Part shown: piece by piece, positions 41,201 through 49,743 of the stretch
How the letters are laid out: each line of letters starts with the position of its first letter
Numbering within the stretch: position 1 is the stretch's first letter
From: Lates calcarifer
Lineage: Eukaryota > Chordata > Actinopteri > Centropomidae
Assembly: GCF_001640805.2 (NCBI RefSeq)
Contig: NC_066854.1
Coordinates: 10,907,775 to 10,971,774 of the forward strand
DNA length: 64,000 bases
Reading direction: 5' to 3'
Program-made: the position numbers and the translations under genes
The notes under the pieces: generated by a model
The model's input: the letters and a program-made list of their open reading frames with translations, nothing else
The model's database searches: none
Told to the model about the DNA's origin: nothing

Positions 41201-42849
41201 TCAGCTTGTTTCTTGAAGTGATTCAATTTTTGGCTACTCAGCCCACTTCTGATTGTATTTCATTTTGTTTCTTTGTTTAATTATTCTTTAAATCTTTTAT
41301 TGTCTTATTTCAAAGTCTTCCGTACAAACAATGTATAAGAGAAGCATATATACTAAACTCTACCTTAACCTACCTTTTACATTCAACACATGGCTTCTGC
41401 CAGAACATTTATTACCCATAAATCCCATCTAACTACAGTAACACCAAGAGCAGGGAGTGCTGAAACCCCCTCTGCTCTGTCCATGAATTATTCTGTTCAT
41501 CCACGATCTCTGCCCCTCATTAATAATTCACCAGCTCTGCCTTCTTTTAACCTGCATTAACATCAGACAGAGTTCATGAGCAGCCTCCTGTGCTCATTCC
41601 AAAAATGTAAACTTTTGAAGTTGCTTGAGACGCTTATTTAATTGGACGCCCTGCTCCTCCTGAAGGCACCGAATGGCAGAGTAATAGGAATGTTTGAATA
41701 TCAGTAGCTGTATGTGGGTGAGAGGCATGTTTTTAGGTTTTTGAATTATCACAGGTGCTCTGAACAATTAAAAATTATGACTTTATGTGGCTTTTCTTGT
41801 CAGCTCCCGGGGTTTTAATGTTGCTGGTGATGAAAGGAAATGGACCGAGGTTTATTTGCATTAATAATCTACCTCTCCACTCTAACAGCAGCTTGTTCAT
41901 GTTGCACTTTATGTCATCACCAAAGATTTCTTCATTCTTTTACCTTTTCTGAGGCTGTAACTGACTCTACACCTGCCTTATCTGGTTGTCGTGACAGGTC
42001 CAGGGAACAACGCAGCAGCAGGACTCGCCCACTCTCAGTCCAGAGCCATGATCGCAGCCGCTGCCCGCCGCAGAGACTCCAGCCACAACGAACTGTACTA
42101 CGAGGAGGCCGAGCACGAGAGGCGTGTCCGCAAGCGCAGAGCACGGTGAGTAAAACAATCTGGTGATGCCAAGGTGATTCCAATGCATAGAAGGAAAAAA
42201 AAGCTGTCTTTAATGTGCATGGCTGTTTCGATTTGTTTGCCATGTTCCCTCCCAGACTGGTGGTGGCAGTAGAGGAGGCATTCACACATATCAAGCGCAT
42301 GCAAGAGGAGGAGCAGAAGAAGGCTCCAGGGGACGTCATGGACCCTCGAGAAGCAGCGCAGGCCATCTTCCCCTCCATGGCGCGGGCCCTGCAGAAGTAC
42401 CTGAGGACCACCAAACAGCAGCACTGCCACAGCATGGAGAGCATCCAGCAGCACCTGGCCTTCTGCATCACCAACAACATGACGCCCAAGGTCAGGCCTC
42501 TGACTGTAACACATGACGGTCACATAGAGACTTGTTCTTGTTCTAAGATGTGACAGGTATTGTGTTTCTGTGCATCCCTCCCACCCAGGCCTTCCTGGAG
42601 AGCTACCTGACCCCAGGTCCGACCCTGCAGTACAGCCGGGACCACTGGCTGGCCCGCCAGTGGACGCTGATCAGCGAGGCGTCGGTCACCAGCGGCCTGA
42701 AAGACGGCACCGTCTTCCTGCTCAAGTGCGTGGACTTCAGCCTGGTGGTGACATCCAAGAAGATCCCCTACATCCAGATGTCCGAAGAATACATCGACCC
42801 CAAGTCACACAAGTTTGTCCTGCGGCTACAGTCTGAAACCTCTGTGTAG
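5682..42849 (+). CDS. vangl1: vangl1, VANGL planar cell polarity protein 1 (whole coding span, 8 exons)
   Basis: VANGL1 is a core planar cell polarity (non-canonical Wnt) protein of the plasma membrane that partners Prickle, Dishevelled and Celsr. Joined exons: 5682-5752, 14217-14343, 30368-30799, 31367-31542, 39164-39297, 41998-42145, 42256-42490 and 42589-42849. They sum to 1584 nt (527 aa; human VANGL1 is 524), and all phases agree. The N-terminal Ser/Tyr cluster [14 protein letters not shown] begins the protein. Four hydrophobic segments lie at about 109-133, 150-170, 180-201 and 221-240. A long cytoplasmic tail follows and ends ETSV, a PDZ-binding motif. VANGL1 rather than VANGL2 is indicated by [18 protein letters not shown] and GLKVYNVDG, and by the casq2 neighbour. 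The start at 5682 matches the family N-terminus. Two possible isoform sources, at 20717 and 39325, are described separately. Confidence 0.95.
7480..8130. repeat. Pyrimidine-rich low-complexity stretch
   Basis: The plus strand is dominated by C and T over roughly 650 bases, with runs such as 'tctccccccca' style tracts and a T9 run near 8020. This explains the long open frames read through it. No function is evident. Confidence 0.6.
9895..9992. repeat. Dispersed repeat, family B fragment
   Basis: It contains 'caattagtcaactaatcaaa' and 'gaaaattaatcagcaggta' followed by 'aataattgaataatca', the typical body of this AT-rich fish element also seen at 25705 and 59960. Ends are approximate. Confidence 0.5.
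14013..14142 (+). repeat. Partial copy of the MITE family at 61121-61465
   Basis: Phrases around 'catgggaactgtagaatct', 'taaatgtcaggatat', 'ctctgctgctttaattttga' and 'ccttgtgaggc' parallel the right half of the element at 61310-61465 in order and spacing. The left half is not seen, so the copy is truncated. It ends only about 75 bp before vangl1 exon 2. Confidence 0.55.
14217..14343 (+). CDS. vangl1: vangl1 coding exon 2
   Basis: It encodes the basic, Ser-rich cytoplasmic N-terminal stretch through EKSVTI and EPLLGD to GEQVQ (residues 24-66). The acceptor is tttctttcag and the donor is GTAGGA, ending in phase 0. Confidence 0.92.
16970..16991. repeat. (TG)n microsatellite, short
   Basis: About ten perfect TG units in vangl1 intron 2. 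Confidence 0.85.
17368..17640 (+). repeat. Dispersed teleost repeat, family A
   Basis: It contains 'actttgagaaacacatta', 'gtttggcttagcacaaaga', 'taatgtgttaattagtgag' and 'atatttagcatacagacatg', in the same order as the copies at 1285 and 52085. Ends are approximate. Confidence 0.65.
19673..19840. repeat. Dispersed repeat, family C, copy 1
   Basis: It shares 'gtgtatttgttggggacta', 'ttactcaaa..ggaggaaat' and 'tcaaaataaactac' with 32025-32196, in the same order and spacing over about 165 bp. The class is unknown, and I saw only these two copies in the window. Confidence 0.65.
20566..20573 (+). promoter_or_regulatory. Candidate TATA box of an intronic promoter
   Basis: TATATAAA stands 144 bp upstream of the candidate ATG at 20717. 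A start site about 25-30 bp downstream would give a leader of roughly 110-120 nt. The element is cleanly placed, but such motifs are frequent by chance in AT-rich introns. Confidence 0.4.
20717..20884 (+). CDS. Candidate alternative first coding exon (vangl1 or a nested gene)
   Basis: From ATG 20717, or from the better-context ATG 20735, a 56-codon frame runs to a strong donor (CAG|GTAAGA at 20885). It has an in-frame stop just upstream at 20690. The peptide is acidic and valine-rich ([20 protein letters not shown]...) and ends TKPSQ. It ends in phase 0, and vangl1 exon 3 (GAT GAC AAC TGG) begins in phase 0. Splicing would therefore replace residues 1-66 with a 50-56 residue acidic head ahead of [10 protein letters not shown] do not recognise the peptide, so a different nested gene or chance is possible. 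Confidence 0.4.
23383..23475 (-). repeat. Dispersed teleost repeat, family A, reverse orientation
   Basis: 'taacattttgggaatg' is followed by 'gattgaaactactctcata' and 'gtatgttaaatgtgaagct'. This is the reverse complement order of the 'agct..atatttagcatacagac..gagagtggtatcaat' end of the plus-oriented copies. Confidence 0.6.
25455..25612 (+). repeat. Dispersed teleost repeat, family A fragment
   Basis: It contains 'ccctgcttccagtctttta', 'catgctgagctaagctaat', 'ctcctggctctagcttcac' and 'ggaaatacgctttaa', the central-to-right part of the family. Confidence 0.6.
25705..25910 (+). repeat. Dispersed repeat, family B, fullest copy
   Basis: It begins 'agagctgcaactaatgatt', continues with 'gattagtcatccaattattt' and 'ccaaaatccaaagatattc', and ends near 'ttcacatttgagaaacta'. 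This is a well-known AT-rich fish element by memory. Confidence 0.65.
29880..30007 (+). other. Intron 2 end region before the in-frame stretch
   Basis: Nothing recognised. It marks the point upstream of which the vangl1 frame closes. The frame is then open from 30008 to exon 3. Confidence 0.4.
30368..30799 (+). CDS. vangl1: vangl1 coding exon 3
   Basis: It encodes [17 protein letters not shown]... through the first three membrane segments to GVRILDSQ (residues 67-210), exactly 144 codons. The acceptor is 'acaattgcag' and the donor is GTGAGC. It is strongly GC-rich compared with the flanking introns, and it is the exon most similar to human VANGL1. Confidence 0.95.
30800..31366 (+). other. 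vangl1 intron 3 (567 bp)
   Basis: AT-rich, with short CA/TG runs around 31050 and 31110. No other feature seen. Confidence 0.8.
31367..31542 (+). CDS. vangl1: vangl1 coding exon 4
   Basis: It encodes [20 protein letters not shown] and the fourth membrane segment, then the start of the cytoplasmic tail ([15 protein letters not shown]). It ends in phase 2 with donor GTGAGA. Confidence 0.94.
32025..32196. repeat. Dispersed repeat, family C, copy 2
   Basis: It parallels 19673-19840 through 'gtgtatttgttggggacta' and 'tcaaaataaactac', and runs directly into a TG microsatellite at exactly the point where copy 1 has 'tacagtgccc'. Confidence 0.65.
32197..32259. repeat. (TG)n microsatellite, about 31 units
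   Basis: A perfect TG tract of 63 bases abuts the end of a family C repeat. The minus strand reads as a HTHTHT peptide frame, which is an artefact. Confidence 0.95.
32680..33260. repeat. Purine-rich low-complexity stretch
   Basis: The plus strand is dominated by A and G over about 580 bases, e.g. 'gaagaaaaaaggagagggtg' near 33110, followed shortly by a TG tract at 33326-33347. Such strand asymmetry can form triplex DNA; that is inference. Confidence 0.65.
33326..33349. repeat. (TG)n microsatellite, short
   Basis: About eleven TG units, slightly interrupted, following the purine-rich stretch in vangl1 intron 4. Confidence 0.85.
37522..37572. repeat. Inverted AAT/ATT triplet run
   Basis: A run of ATA/TAA triplets turns at about 37550 into TTA/ATT triplets, giving a nearly perfect palindrome with arms of about 20 bases. 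It is a likely hairpin or cruciform and a replication-slippage site. Confidence 0.85.
39164..39297 (+). CDS. vangl1: vangl1 coding exon 5
   Basis: It encodes [14 protein letters not shown] through [18 protein letters not shown] plus one base. The donor is GTGAGT at 39298. A second identical donor lies at 39325. The first one reproduces the human VANGL1 junction (NVDGPSNN). Confidence 0.92.
39298..39324 (+). other. Possible 9-codon alternative extension of vangl1 exon 5
   Basis: Use of the downstream GTGAGT at 39325 instead of 39298 would insert GEFPAAPAE between Asp and Gly of NVD|GPGNN without changing frame. This follows directly from the sequence. Whether it is used is unknown. Confidence 0.4.
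39325..41997 (+). other. vangl1 intron 5 (about 2.7 kb)
   Basis: No coding exon seen. It contains a family B repeat at about 39605-39732, followed by ordinary AT-rich intron sequence. Confidence 0.75.
39605..39732. repeat. Dispersed repeat, family B fragment
   Basis: 'accaacagttcaaaacccaa', 'agttattagagttttatcac' and 'aaaacctgcaaatcttcaaa' parallel the copies at 25705 and 59960. Confidence 0.55.
41998..42145 (+). CDS. vangl1: vangl1 coding exon 6
   Basis: It encodes [20 protein letters not shown], then [20 protein letters not shown] and RRVRKRRA, the highly conserved basic/acidic stretch of the cytoplasmic tail. Compared with human VANGL1 it has a few extra residues around AAAGLAHS. The donor is GTGAGT, in phase 2. 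Confidence 0.93.
42256..42490 (+). CDS. vangl1: vangl1 coding exon 7
   Basis: It encodes [20 protein letters not shown] through [18 protein letters not shown] to CITNNMTPK. The acceptor is ttccctcccag and the donor is GTCAGG. It is separated from exon 6 by 110 bp. Confidence 0.95.
42589..42849 (+). CDS. vangl1: vangl1 coding exon 8 and stop
   Basis: It encodes [15 protein letters not shown]... to the C-terminal [17 protein letters not shown] and a TAG stop at 42847-42849. The last four residues, ETSV, form the class I PDZ-binding motif used to bind Dishevelled- and Scribble-type PDZ domains in this family. Confidence 0.96.
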   Translation, partial: AFLESYLTPGPTLQYSRDHWLARQWTLISEASVTSGLKDGTVFLLKCVDFSLVVTSKKIPYIQMSEEYIDPKSHKFVLRLQSETSV

Positions 42850-44190
42850 GACTCAGAAAAATGTTTTGTTTTGTTTATTCCTCACCCTGTTTTGTTGCTC
42901 TCAAATGTTTTCATTTTGGGTTTGCAGTTTTTATTTTTACTTTTTTGGATTTTTTATATATTATATATGAATCTATATATCACACATGTTTGAATATATT
43001 GATCTTTTTATGTTTGATTTGGATGAAAAGAAGAATCGTCGCAGGATTATTCTTACAGGAGTTTGGATGCCTCGGACGTGGACTTGTGTGCACATAAGAG
43101 TATGCGTGAGTGTATGTAAGCGTATATGTGTGCGCATGCGTGTCAGTTTGTGTCACAATCTCTCGTTCCTCTCGTGTTTGAGATGCTGGAGTCAAACAAG
43201 ATGGGAACATTTGAGGTTTCTGTCGTCCCCACAGAGACTTTGTTTGTCTCGGTCACTCCTTTATTTCCATGGAACAGACAGACAAACCACTAAGGACTGC
43301 GATGGTGTGACCAAGATATTGATATTAATATCTCGGCTGTGCTGCCATCTTGTCTGCAGCATTTGAAAGTATTCAGATACTTTCAGTAGATTAAGAATTA
43401 AATACATTTCCTTCACTTAAAAACCAAATTAAACAGACAAAAAATGAAACCAAACTTCAATCAGATTTTGCATTTAATGCACATTCATGTATGTTTCTAA
43501 ATTAAAGAAAATGCCTAAAATGGTTGGAATATATGATCTCATCCTGCTCAGACGGGATGTCAGACTCTTTTCCTTTCCTCGTCACTACTTCAGGACGTCT
43601 GCAGCACTCTGGACAGCGCTTTTGACATTTGCGATGTCAAACTCCCAACGTGTCCGGCCTGAGGCGCACAGTAGCACCCCCAAGTGCTAATTTCAGCAGC
43701 CAAAGTGAAGGGACGCTTTGGGTTGTCTTGATGCACGATTCTTCTCCAGGTGCAATGGAGCAAAATCAGAAAATGTTTCCACGCCAGCTGGGAACAACAC
43801 TCGCATGCTATGTTAAACACCGGGGTGAGCCCAGAATGAACCAGACCATGAGAGACACACAGAGATGGATACATGCCCAAAAACATTTGCCCTGCCTCAT
43901 CGGTTCAGTAACCTTCTCAGGGCTTTCATGTCTGCCGTATCTGCCTGACGTGATGAAGAGAGAAGGCGGCGAGGAGGAGAGACAGAGCCACGATGTCGAA
44001 AATAAGAAGTACTACTGATTATTCCAGAATCCAGACCAGAACCCCCCTCTGTAGGTTACAGAAAAATCTAAATACTGTAAAATCTCAGGTGAAAGCTGGT
44101 GTTCAAATAAGGAATATTTACAGTAATTTTAGTATAGTGCACATTTCCACAGCACAAATTCCCAATAAAAGATGGATGTTAAACCAACAC
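42850..44190 (+). other. vangl1 3' UTR (approximate)
   Basis: Non-coding sequence after the stop. The first clear AATAAA is at 44164-44169 and would end the transcript near 44190. A weaker ATTAAA lies at 43501 and another AATAAA at 45552-45557, so a longer 3' UTR is possible. Confidence 0.5.
44164..44169 (+). terminator. Candidate polyadenylation signal of vangl1
   Basis: AATAAA 1.3 kb after the stop codon. It is the first canonical hexamer I found on the plus strand after the stop. Confidence 0.45.
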
Positions 44191-46865
44191 TTCCTGTTTT
44201 TCACATTAAAAGCCTGCCTATGAAAGGCATACTTGCCTTTATTTGACAGTCAACAGTGTAGAGAAACAGGAAACACTGTGTTAAAGAAAGAGAGAGGTAT
44301 GACATACAACAAAGATCCTTGGTCAGTAATCAAAACCATTAGGCTCCTAGGGTGCCCCAGGCTGCCTTTTAATGTGAAAATTCTGGTCCTAGTGTTAAGT
44401 TTCTTAACATTGTTTGGGGAAAAAAGGCAAGTGGAAATGGATATTATACTGAGTTTATCAAGACATCAGGACAAATGAGAACTAAAGACCTGTTTTTCTC
44501 TCACGCTGAGCTCACCAGAGGCCACTATTTGAGCATTTGCAGTATTTAAAGCATATTTCAGGGCTCACAGGGTGTGCTTGTATCACTAGAATATACAATA
44601 GATCAAGAGTGTGTACCAACAGTCAGAGCTGCAGCAGGGCGGAACCTCCTTCCCAACTGGACCGTCTGGTTTTTTCCTTTACTGCCTTGTCTCAGCTCTG
44701 TTGTCTGACAAACACGCTCACAGGGAATCCCTCGAGGTCAGACCACTTCACTGGAAGACTCAGAGGGAATTTTTCTTTTTATTGCTTTCACCTGATGAAT
44801 CGGCCGATTTTGTAAAAGCTAGAAAAATACAGTAAAATTAAGCTAACAGCACTAAAATGACACTTTAAGATCTTGTCAAATTTGACTGCTCTGTCCAGTA
44901 AATTCACCAAAGTGGTCAAAGAGAATCACACTGATAGTATGAATGACTCACTCAAGAAACAAACATGTCATACTAATAATATCCTCTGTGGCTATGAGCA
45001 GGGTTGTCCCCTACTGCCCCCTGGCTGGTAAACTTAATACTGTCACTTTGTCTGCCTGAGGGCAGCAGCAACATGTTTCCATATAAAACATAAAGAAACT
45101 GTTCAGCTTTGCTAAAACATTCTTTCACTGTAAACTTGTAACTGATCCATCTGGAAAGAACTAAAAACACACTTCTTGCTGTTTCTGTGCGGTGCACTAA
45201 CAGCAAGTATCTTTTTTTTAAGCACCTGCCACTGGTCGTATTTTATACCTACTGACAGATGAACTTTGTATGATCCCAATGTGACTGTGCCTCCTGTTTT
45301 TACACTGTATCTATTTATGTAAACAAGCATGTGTGTATGTATGTGCGTGTGTGTGTGTATGTGTGTTTGCCATTCCAGTTCACATGACCAGCCCTTTCCC
45401 CTCTCCTCCTCATCACCGCCATCTGTCACGCTGTTGCCAGGTTACAGTCCTATGTCATGGTTTGGTTTTTGTTGGACGGCTTTATGATGATCACGTGACA
45501 TTGCAATGTAAGACATGTTTCAGTTTCACAGCATTAGCATTTGTAAAAAAAAATAAACATTTTTATGAACATTTGTAAAACTGCTGCATGGAGTTGCACT
45601 GTGCAGTAAATAAGCTGCAGTTTTATTAGTGTGACACTTTTTCGGGTTTAACTAGAGTTCAGATGTCTAATTTACATTTGGGGTATTTAGTGGGAGCACT
45701 GAACCAAAAACAGTTTATTATGGATGTGGAAGTAAATCAATGTTTTGTTCAACAACAGAGCAGTGACGCTCCAGAGATTTCAACCTCTGACCTTTTGGTA
45801 ATGGGACAGCCGCTGTATCTGCAAGACCACACTGATGAACTGGATTCACCTTCACTTGAGCTGAAGAGGAAAAGTTCACTTTGGACATCATTTCTAACTT
45901 TTTAGCACTTGTGAGTTTGATGCCATGTTTTTTTTTTTTTGGTGGGTTGAATCTGTTTTGTCTCTGCTCTTCTACTTTTACCTCAGTTTGTGATTTCAGT
46001 TTCACTTTTAGTTAAAGGTGGTTGTTTTGTATATGAATACTCTTAGCCACCAAACTGATTAATGAAAAGGAGGGCTACCAGTGTGCCTATTAATCAATAC
46101 AAAAACTTCAAAGTGTTATAATCCACTGATTTATCCATCTATCATCTCCATGTTTGTGATGAATCCCCAAATTTGCACCAGAATTTTAAAAATACAGTTT
46201 TTTTTTTTAATTCAAATGAAGAAATACATGTAACATGAATTCTCAGACCTTCATGTAGCAGCCACAACAAAATGATGCTGTTATCCCAAGATGACAAGAT
46301 GGATAACTGTTTGATCTCAAGGTTATTAGTAAAATAAGTTCATTCCCTTCTCAGCTGTTCTTAGCTTTTGTAATTTGGAGGTGAAATGTAAAAAAATAAT
46401 TTACACCTGAAAATATTTTGTACTACAGAGAATCTGTGGAAGCCAGAGATGGCCATGGTTGTGATAATTTCTTTTTTACCCCATTATTTCAAGATTATTT
46501 AATTATCAGTTTGTTGTGCTAACAGGATCATTATTTTGTTGTCCCAGGAAAACAGGCTGTTTTCTCTAGATAGTGCGCTAATTATCCTGTTACAGTGAGA
46601 AAACAACCATATATTTTCTCAAAAGATTTATCCTATTATCACAGGAAAATGACACTTTAATCCTGAGATAATGAGATAATGAACCTCTGATCAACATTCT
46701 GAGCCTCCATAGATAATAACTTTTTTTTTTTCATTTTCCTGCAACTGAACTATAAACTACTGTTGAACTGCATAGTTCAAGTGAGAAAATCTACCCCACC
46801 AAAAGCTGTTTTTAAAATGGATGTATTGTGTATTGTGATGTAATGACTCTGTTTCAAGTGTGCAG

Positions 46866-47169
46866 ACAGACAGGTGACAAATTAAAGGAAAAACCTGAAA
46901 AAATAGTGGAGAGACAGGAGTATGAAAACAATGTGAATTATGTAAATACGCCATAGATCTCAACCCCATAAAACACCTGTGGGAGATTTAAAACACCAAA
47001 TAAGGGGGTATCTTTTAGATGAATGATGTTCCATCTCTCCAGTAAAGTTCTAGAAACTGGTACAGTCAATGCCAAGGTGCGTCAAACCTGTTCTGGCAGC
47101 ACATGGCAGCCCAACACCTTACTAAGACGTTTAATGTTGTTTTTTTCCTTTAATTTGTCACCCGTCTGT
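46866..47169 (+). mobile_element. Tc1/mariner-like miniature element with transposase remnant
   Basis: The ends are inverted: 46866-46893 carries 'gtgacaaattaaaggaaaaa' and 47142-47169 carries its reverse complement, with about one mismatch. Inside, 'gatctcaaccccat' and 'cacctgtgggagatt' (about 46955-46990) recall the DLNPIEHLWEI end of Tc1/mariner-type transposases. 'cagcccaacacct' with 'tttaatttgtcacccgtct' matches the 3' end of a common fish element as I remember it. It is an internally deleted, non-autonomous copy. No target-site duplication was confirmed. Confidence 0.75.
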
Positions 47170-47259
47170 ATCTTTCATTATCTCTCTCCCATTCTTCCAA
47201 ACTTAATCCACAGCATCTCCATATGCACTGGTTTCTTGCCCCAGCTGCAGGCCTACTAA

Positions 47260-47620
47260 CACTCACCTCTGTCGCTGGCCATTAAGCGTCTGGTCCTGCT
47301 GTCTGACACGCTGGAGCAAAATTTCAGCTTTTTTGGTCTTGTTGTGGAGGCTTTTTGTTGTCATGGAGCTCAGTGGTAATTGGCTTGCCGTCAGCCTGTC
47401 AGAGCTGCGCGGCCAGGCCTTGTGGGTAAATGAATGTCAGTGTCAGTGTCCCGTGCTGAAAACGAACAACCTCATCCCTCCGTGAGCTTGGGGCGCGAGG
47501 CCGCCTGTCGGAACTCATCTGTCGCCGGTTTAATCCCCCCTCCCGTACCCGCCTGCTCCGCACAGGCGTGGGACGAGGAGGAGAGAGATGGATAGAGAGG
47601 AAAATGAGGAGCATTTGCAT
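47260..47620. other. GC-richer block of unknown role
   Basis: This stretch is distinctly GC- and CpG-richer (e.g. 'ggcgcgaggccgcctgtcgg' near 47490) than the surrounding AT-rich intergenic DNA, and has no good frame or splice sites. It could be a conserved non-coding element or a decayed insertion. I cannot test conservation. Confidence 0.35.
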
Positions 47621-49263
47621 CTAAATGGAATGTTTTCCTTCCCTTCATTCCTCCCTCTCTATTTGTTTGGTAATGAGTTGGTTATGTGCAGATCAAGGTA
47701 TGAGCGGAAATCCCTCTAGCTTCTGGTGGATTCAGTTCTGAACAGGAATCTCCAGCTTAATACATCTTATCTTTGTTCTTTGCTGTTTTATATTGAACCT
47801 GTTAGACCCTCATACCTACTATGTGTTACTGTCATCCTTCATCTCTTGGGAGTAAGGAGGTGTGTGTGTGTTTGAGAGAGATCAGTCCTCATGCCCTGCC
47901 TAAATGTTCATGTAAAACACCATCACACTTGACATTCATAGGATTACGTAACCTAAAGGCCCTGCAGAACATTACAACACTTACACTGTGGCACTGTCTG
48001 CTTCCTCTTCCTCAGGAGAGTTTGTGACATGTCTTCTTGCCTCAGGTCGCATTTAAATGCAGACACACACACAGTTTATTGTTCTCATCTTTATGTGTAA
48101 ATCCCACACCATGGTACAAACATCCTGTTTACACGCTGCATCACATCCACCTCCAGGGGAATGATGATTCTTGGTTGCTCCTGTATTATTAATTCATGTC
48201 CAGTGTGAGCGCTCCTCATGCAGTTTGTAGGGCCCCAGTGGGCAGCCTTTGAGCCTGTGTCTCCCTGAATCCCTCACCCCTGACCTCCCCAAGCCTCACT
48301 GTCCGGGTCCCTACTCCCTTTAGGAGGCATAACAATGCTGAATTATTCACCGGTGTTTGAATAATTCAAGGTGAAAACGCTAATTGACTTGGGGGGGCAG
48401 TGTGCTGTCTTGAGGATCAGTGTATCTTCTGATGAGGGAGACAATTGAAGTGTGTGTTCTCACATACACATCTTAAAAAACACACATGTACTGCACAGTA
48501 AAAGATGTGCACATAGTTGTATGTACTTTTATTTACTCTGCTTTACACTGTGGAAATTTGCACCAAGTCTGCATCGAAAAAGTGCTTTTAATATGTTCTT
48601 TTAGGATTTGTGTTATATAGAACTGTTCTCTTTTTTTCACAAGAAAACAATTTAAACACTATTTAGAACAAAAACATGTGTCAATTATTTTCACATAGTT
48701 TCATATACACACCTATATCAACCTTAAAGCTTCTATAATCCTATTTTTTTTACTGAGTGTAATATGAAGAGTGTCACTCATAGCAACATTTTTTAAGCTC
48801 ATTGTTATGGTTTCTGAGCCTGCAGCTTTAACGTTTTGATGTTTTGATTCACTCTGGCCTGTTCTCTTTCAAACACAACAGGTAGCTGTTACAAATGAAA
48901 ACCCACAGTACACTACCTGCCCATCACCAAAACAGACAAAGTTAGGAATTAACTGGTCATCATATTGGAGTTAGCACAGAAAGACAGATACATATAAACA
49001 GAATGAATATTGAACATGAACATGACATTTTTTGGCCAACAGGATTCAAATAAATGCTAATGTAACTTTCTATCCGCTCATTTTGTAAGTAGGCAACTGT
49101 TTGCAAATACATTAGCTGTAGCAACTTAAGAGGTTATATATCTGAGTTTTGTTTACAGTTTCTTGTGTTGCCCCATGTGGCCAAAAAAATCCATTATTGC
49201 AGTTTTAACTTACATGATCCTTGGTGAGTTCAGGAGAATTATTGCTCTAGGCACTGTGCTAAC

Positions 49264-49269
49264 TTTATT
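49264..49269 (-). terminator. Candidate polyadenylation signal of casq2
   Basis: AATAAA on the minus strand about 270 nt after the casq2 stop. A closer copy lies at 49387-49392, about 140 nt after the stop; either could be used. Confidence 0.45.
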
Positions 49270-49386
49270 ATAAACTGGGCCACAAACGTTCCCATGATGA
49301 CCTTTAATCAGCTCTGTTTTATCAGTCTGACTAAACCATAATCTACATTTTGTATTTTTGGGAGACTTTAAATTTCTTTACTTTGT

Positions 49387-49392
49387 TTTATT
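49387..49392 (-). terminator. Alternative polyadenylation signal of casq2
   Basis: A minus-strand AATAAA about 140 nt downstream of the stop codon. Confidence 0.4.
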
Positions 49393-49532
49393 ATTTGAAA
49401 TGGGAGCATTTTACAAGAACTTTTTATGGAAAATGAATTAATCAAGAATCTGTTTCTAATGTGCCAAGCAAGTTCAGTTTAGTATTTTGACCCTTGTCTG
49501 AACTGCTGAGACATCAGCCCCAGACATTCAGT

Positions 49533-49743
49533 TTAGTCATCACTGTCATCATCATCATCATCGTCATGACTTTCATCACTGTCCTCTGTGTTGTAGCTGT
49601 CAGAGTTTTCCTGGTCATCAGCAGACTCGTCATCGTCCTCTGTGTTCACCCTCCCTGACAGGACGTCCTCTATCCAGTCCTCTAGCTCCTCCGCAGTGGG
49701 CAAGTCCTCGTCGTTGGACATGTCGAGCCACACGCTGTCCAGC
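49533..49743 (-). CDS. casq2: casq2 exon 11: acidic tail and stop
   Basis: It encodes [20 protein letters not shown], then [18 protein letters not shown] and an Asp-rich tail ending SDD before TAA. The tail is the low-affinity, high-capacity calcium-binding part. The only usable acceptor ('gttccag') leaves GCTGGACAGC, one base out of frame with exon 10. The expected DADSVW reading needs GCTGACAGC. Confidence 0.88.

Larger units (their letters stand above)
44191..49263. other. Intergenic region between convergent vangl1 and casq2
   Basis: No gene recognised. It contains a second plus-strand AATAAA (45552), AT-rich repeats at about 46200-46760, a Tc1/mariner-like miniature element (46866-47169) and a GC-richer block at about 47260-47620. 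The 80-codon frame at 45663-45905 has no recognisable family features. Confidence 0.65.

Noticed and set aside
41932..42489. 185-codon antisense frame over vangl1 exons 6-7
   Set aside because: It is the complement of strongly conserved vangl1 coding sequence.
5682..42849. Identification as vangl2
   Set aside because: The N-terminus, the GLDC/KVYNVDGP wording and the calsequestrin 2 neighbour match VANGL1 better.
45663..45905. 80-codon frame after vangl1
   Set aside because: It lies beyond the stop and the likely 3' end, without known domain or splice context. It may be part of a repeat.
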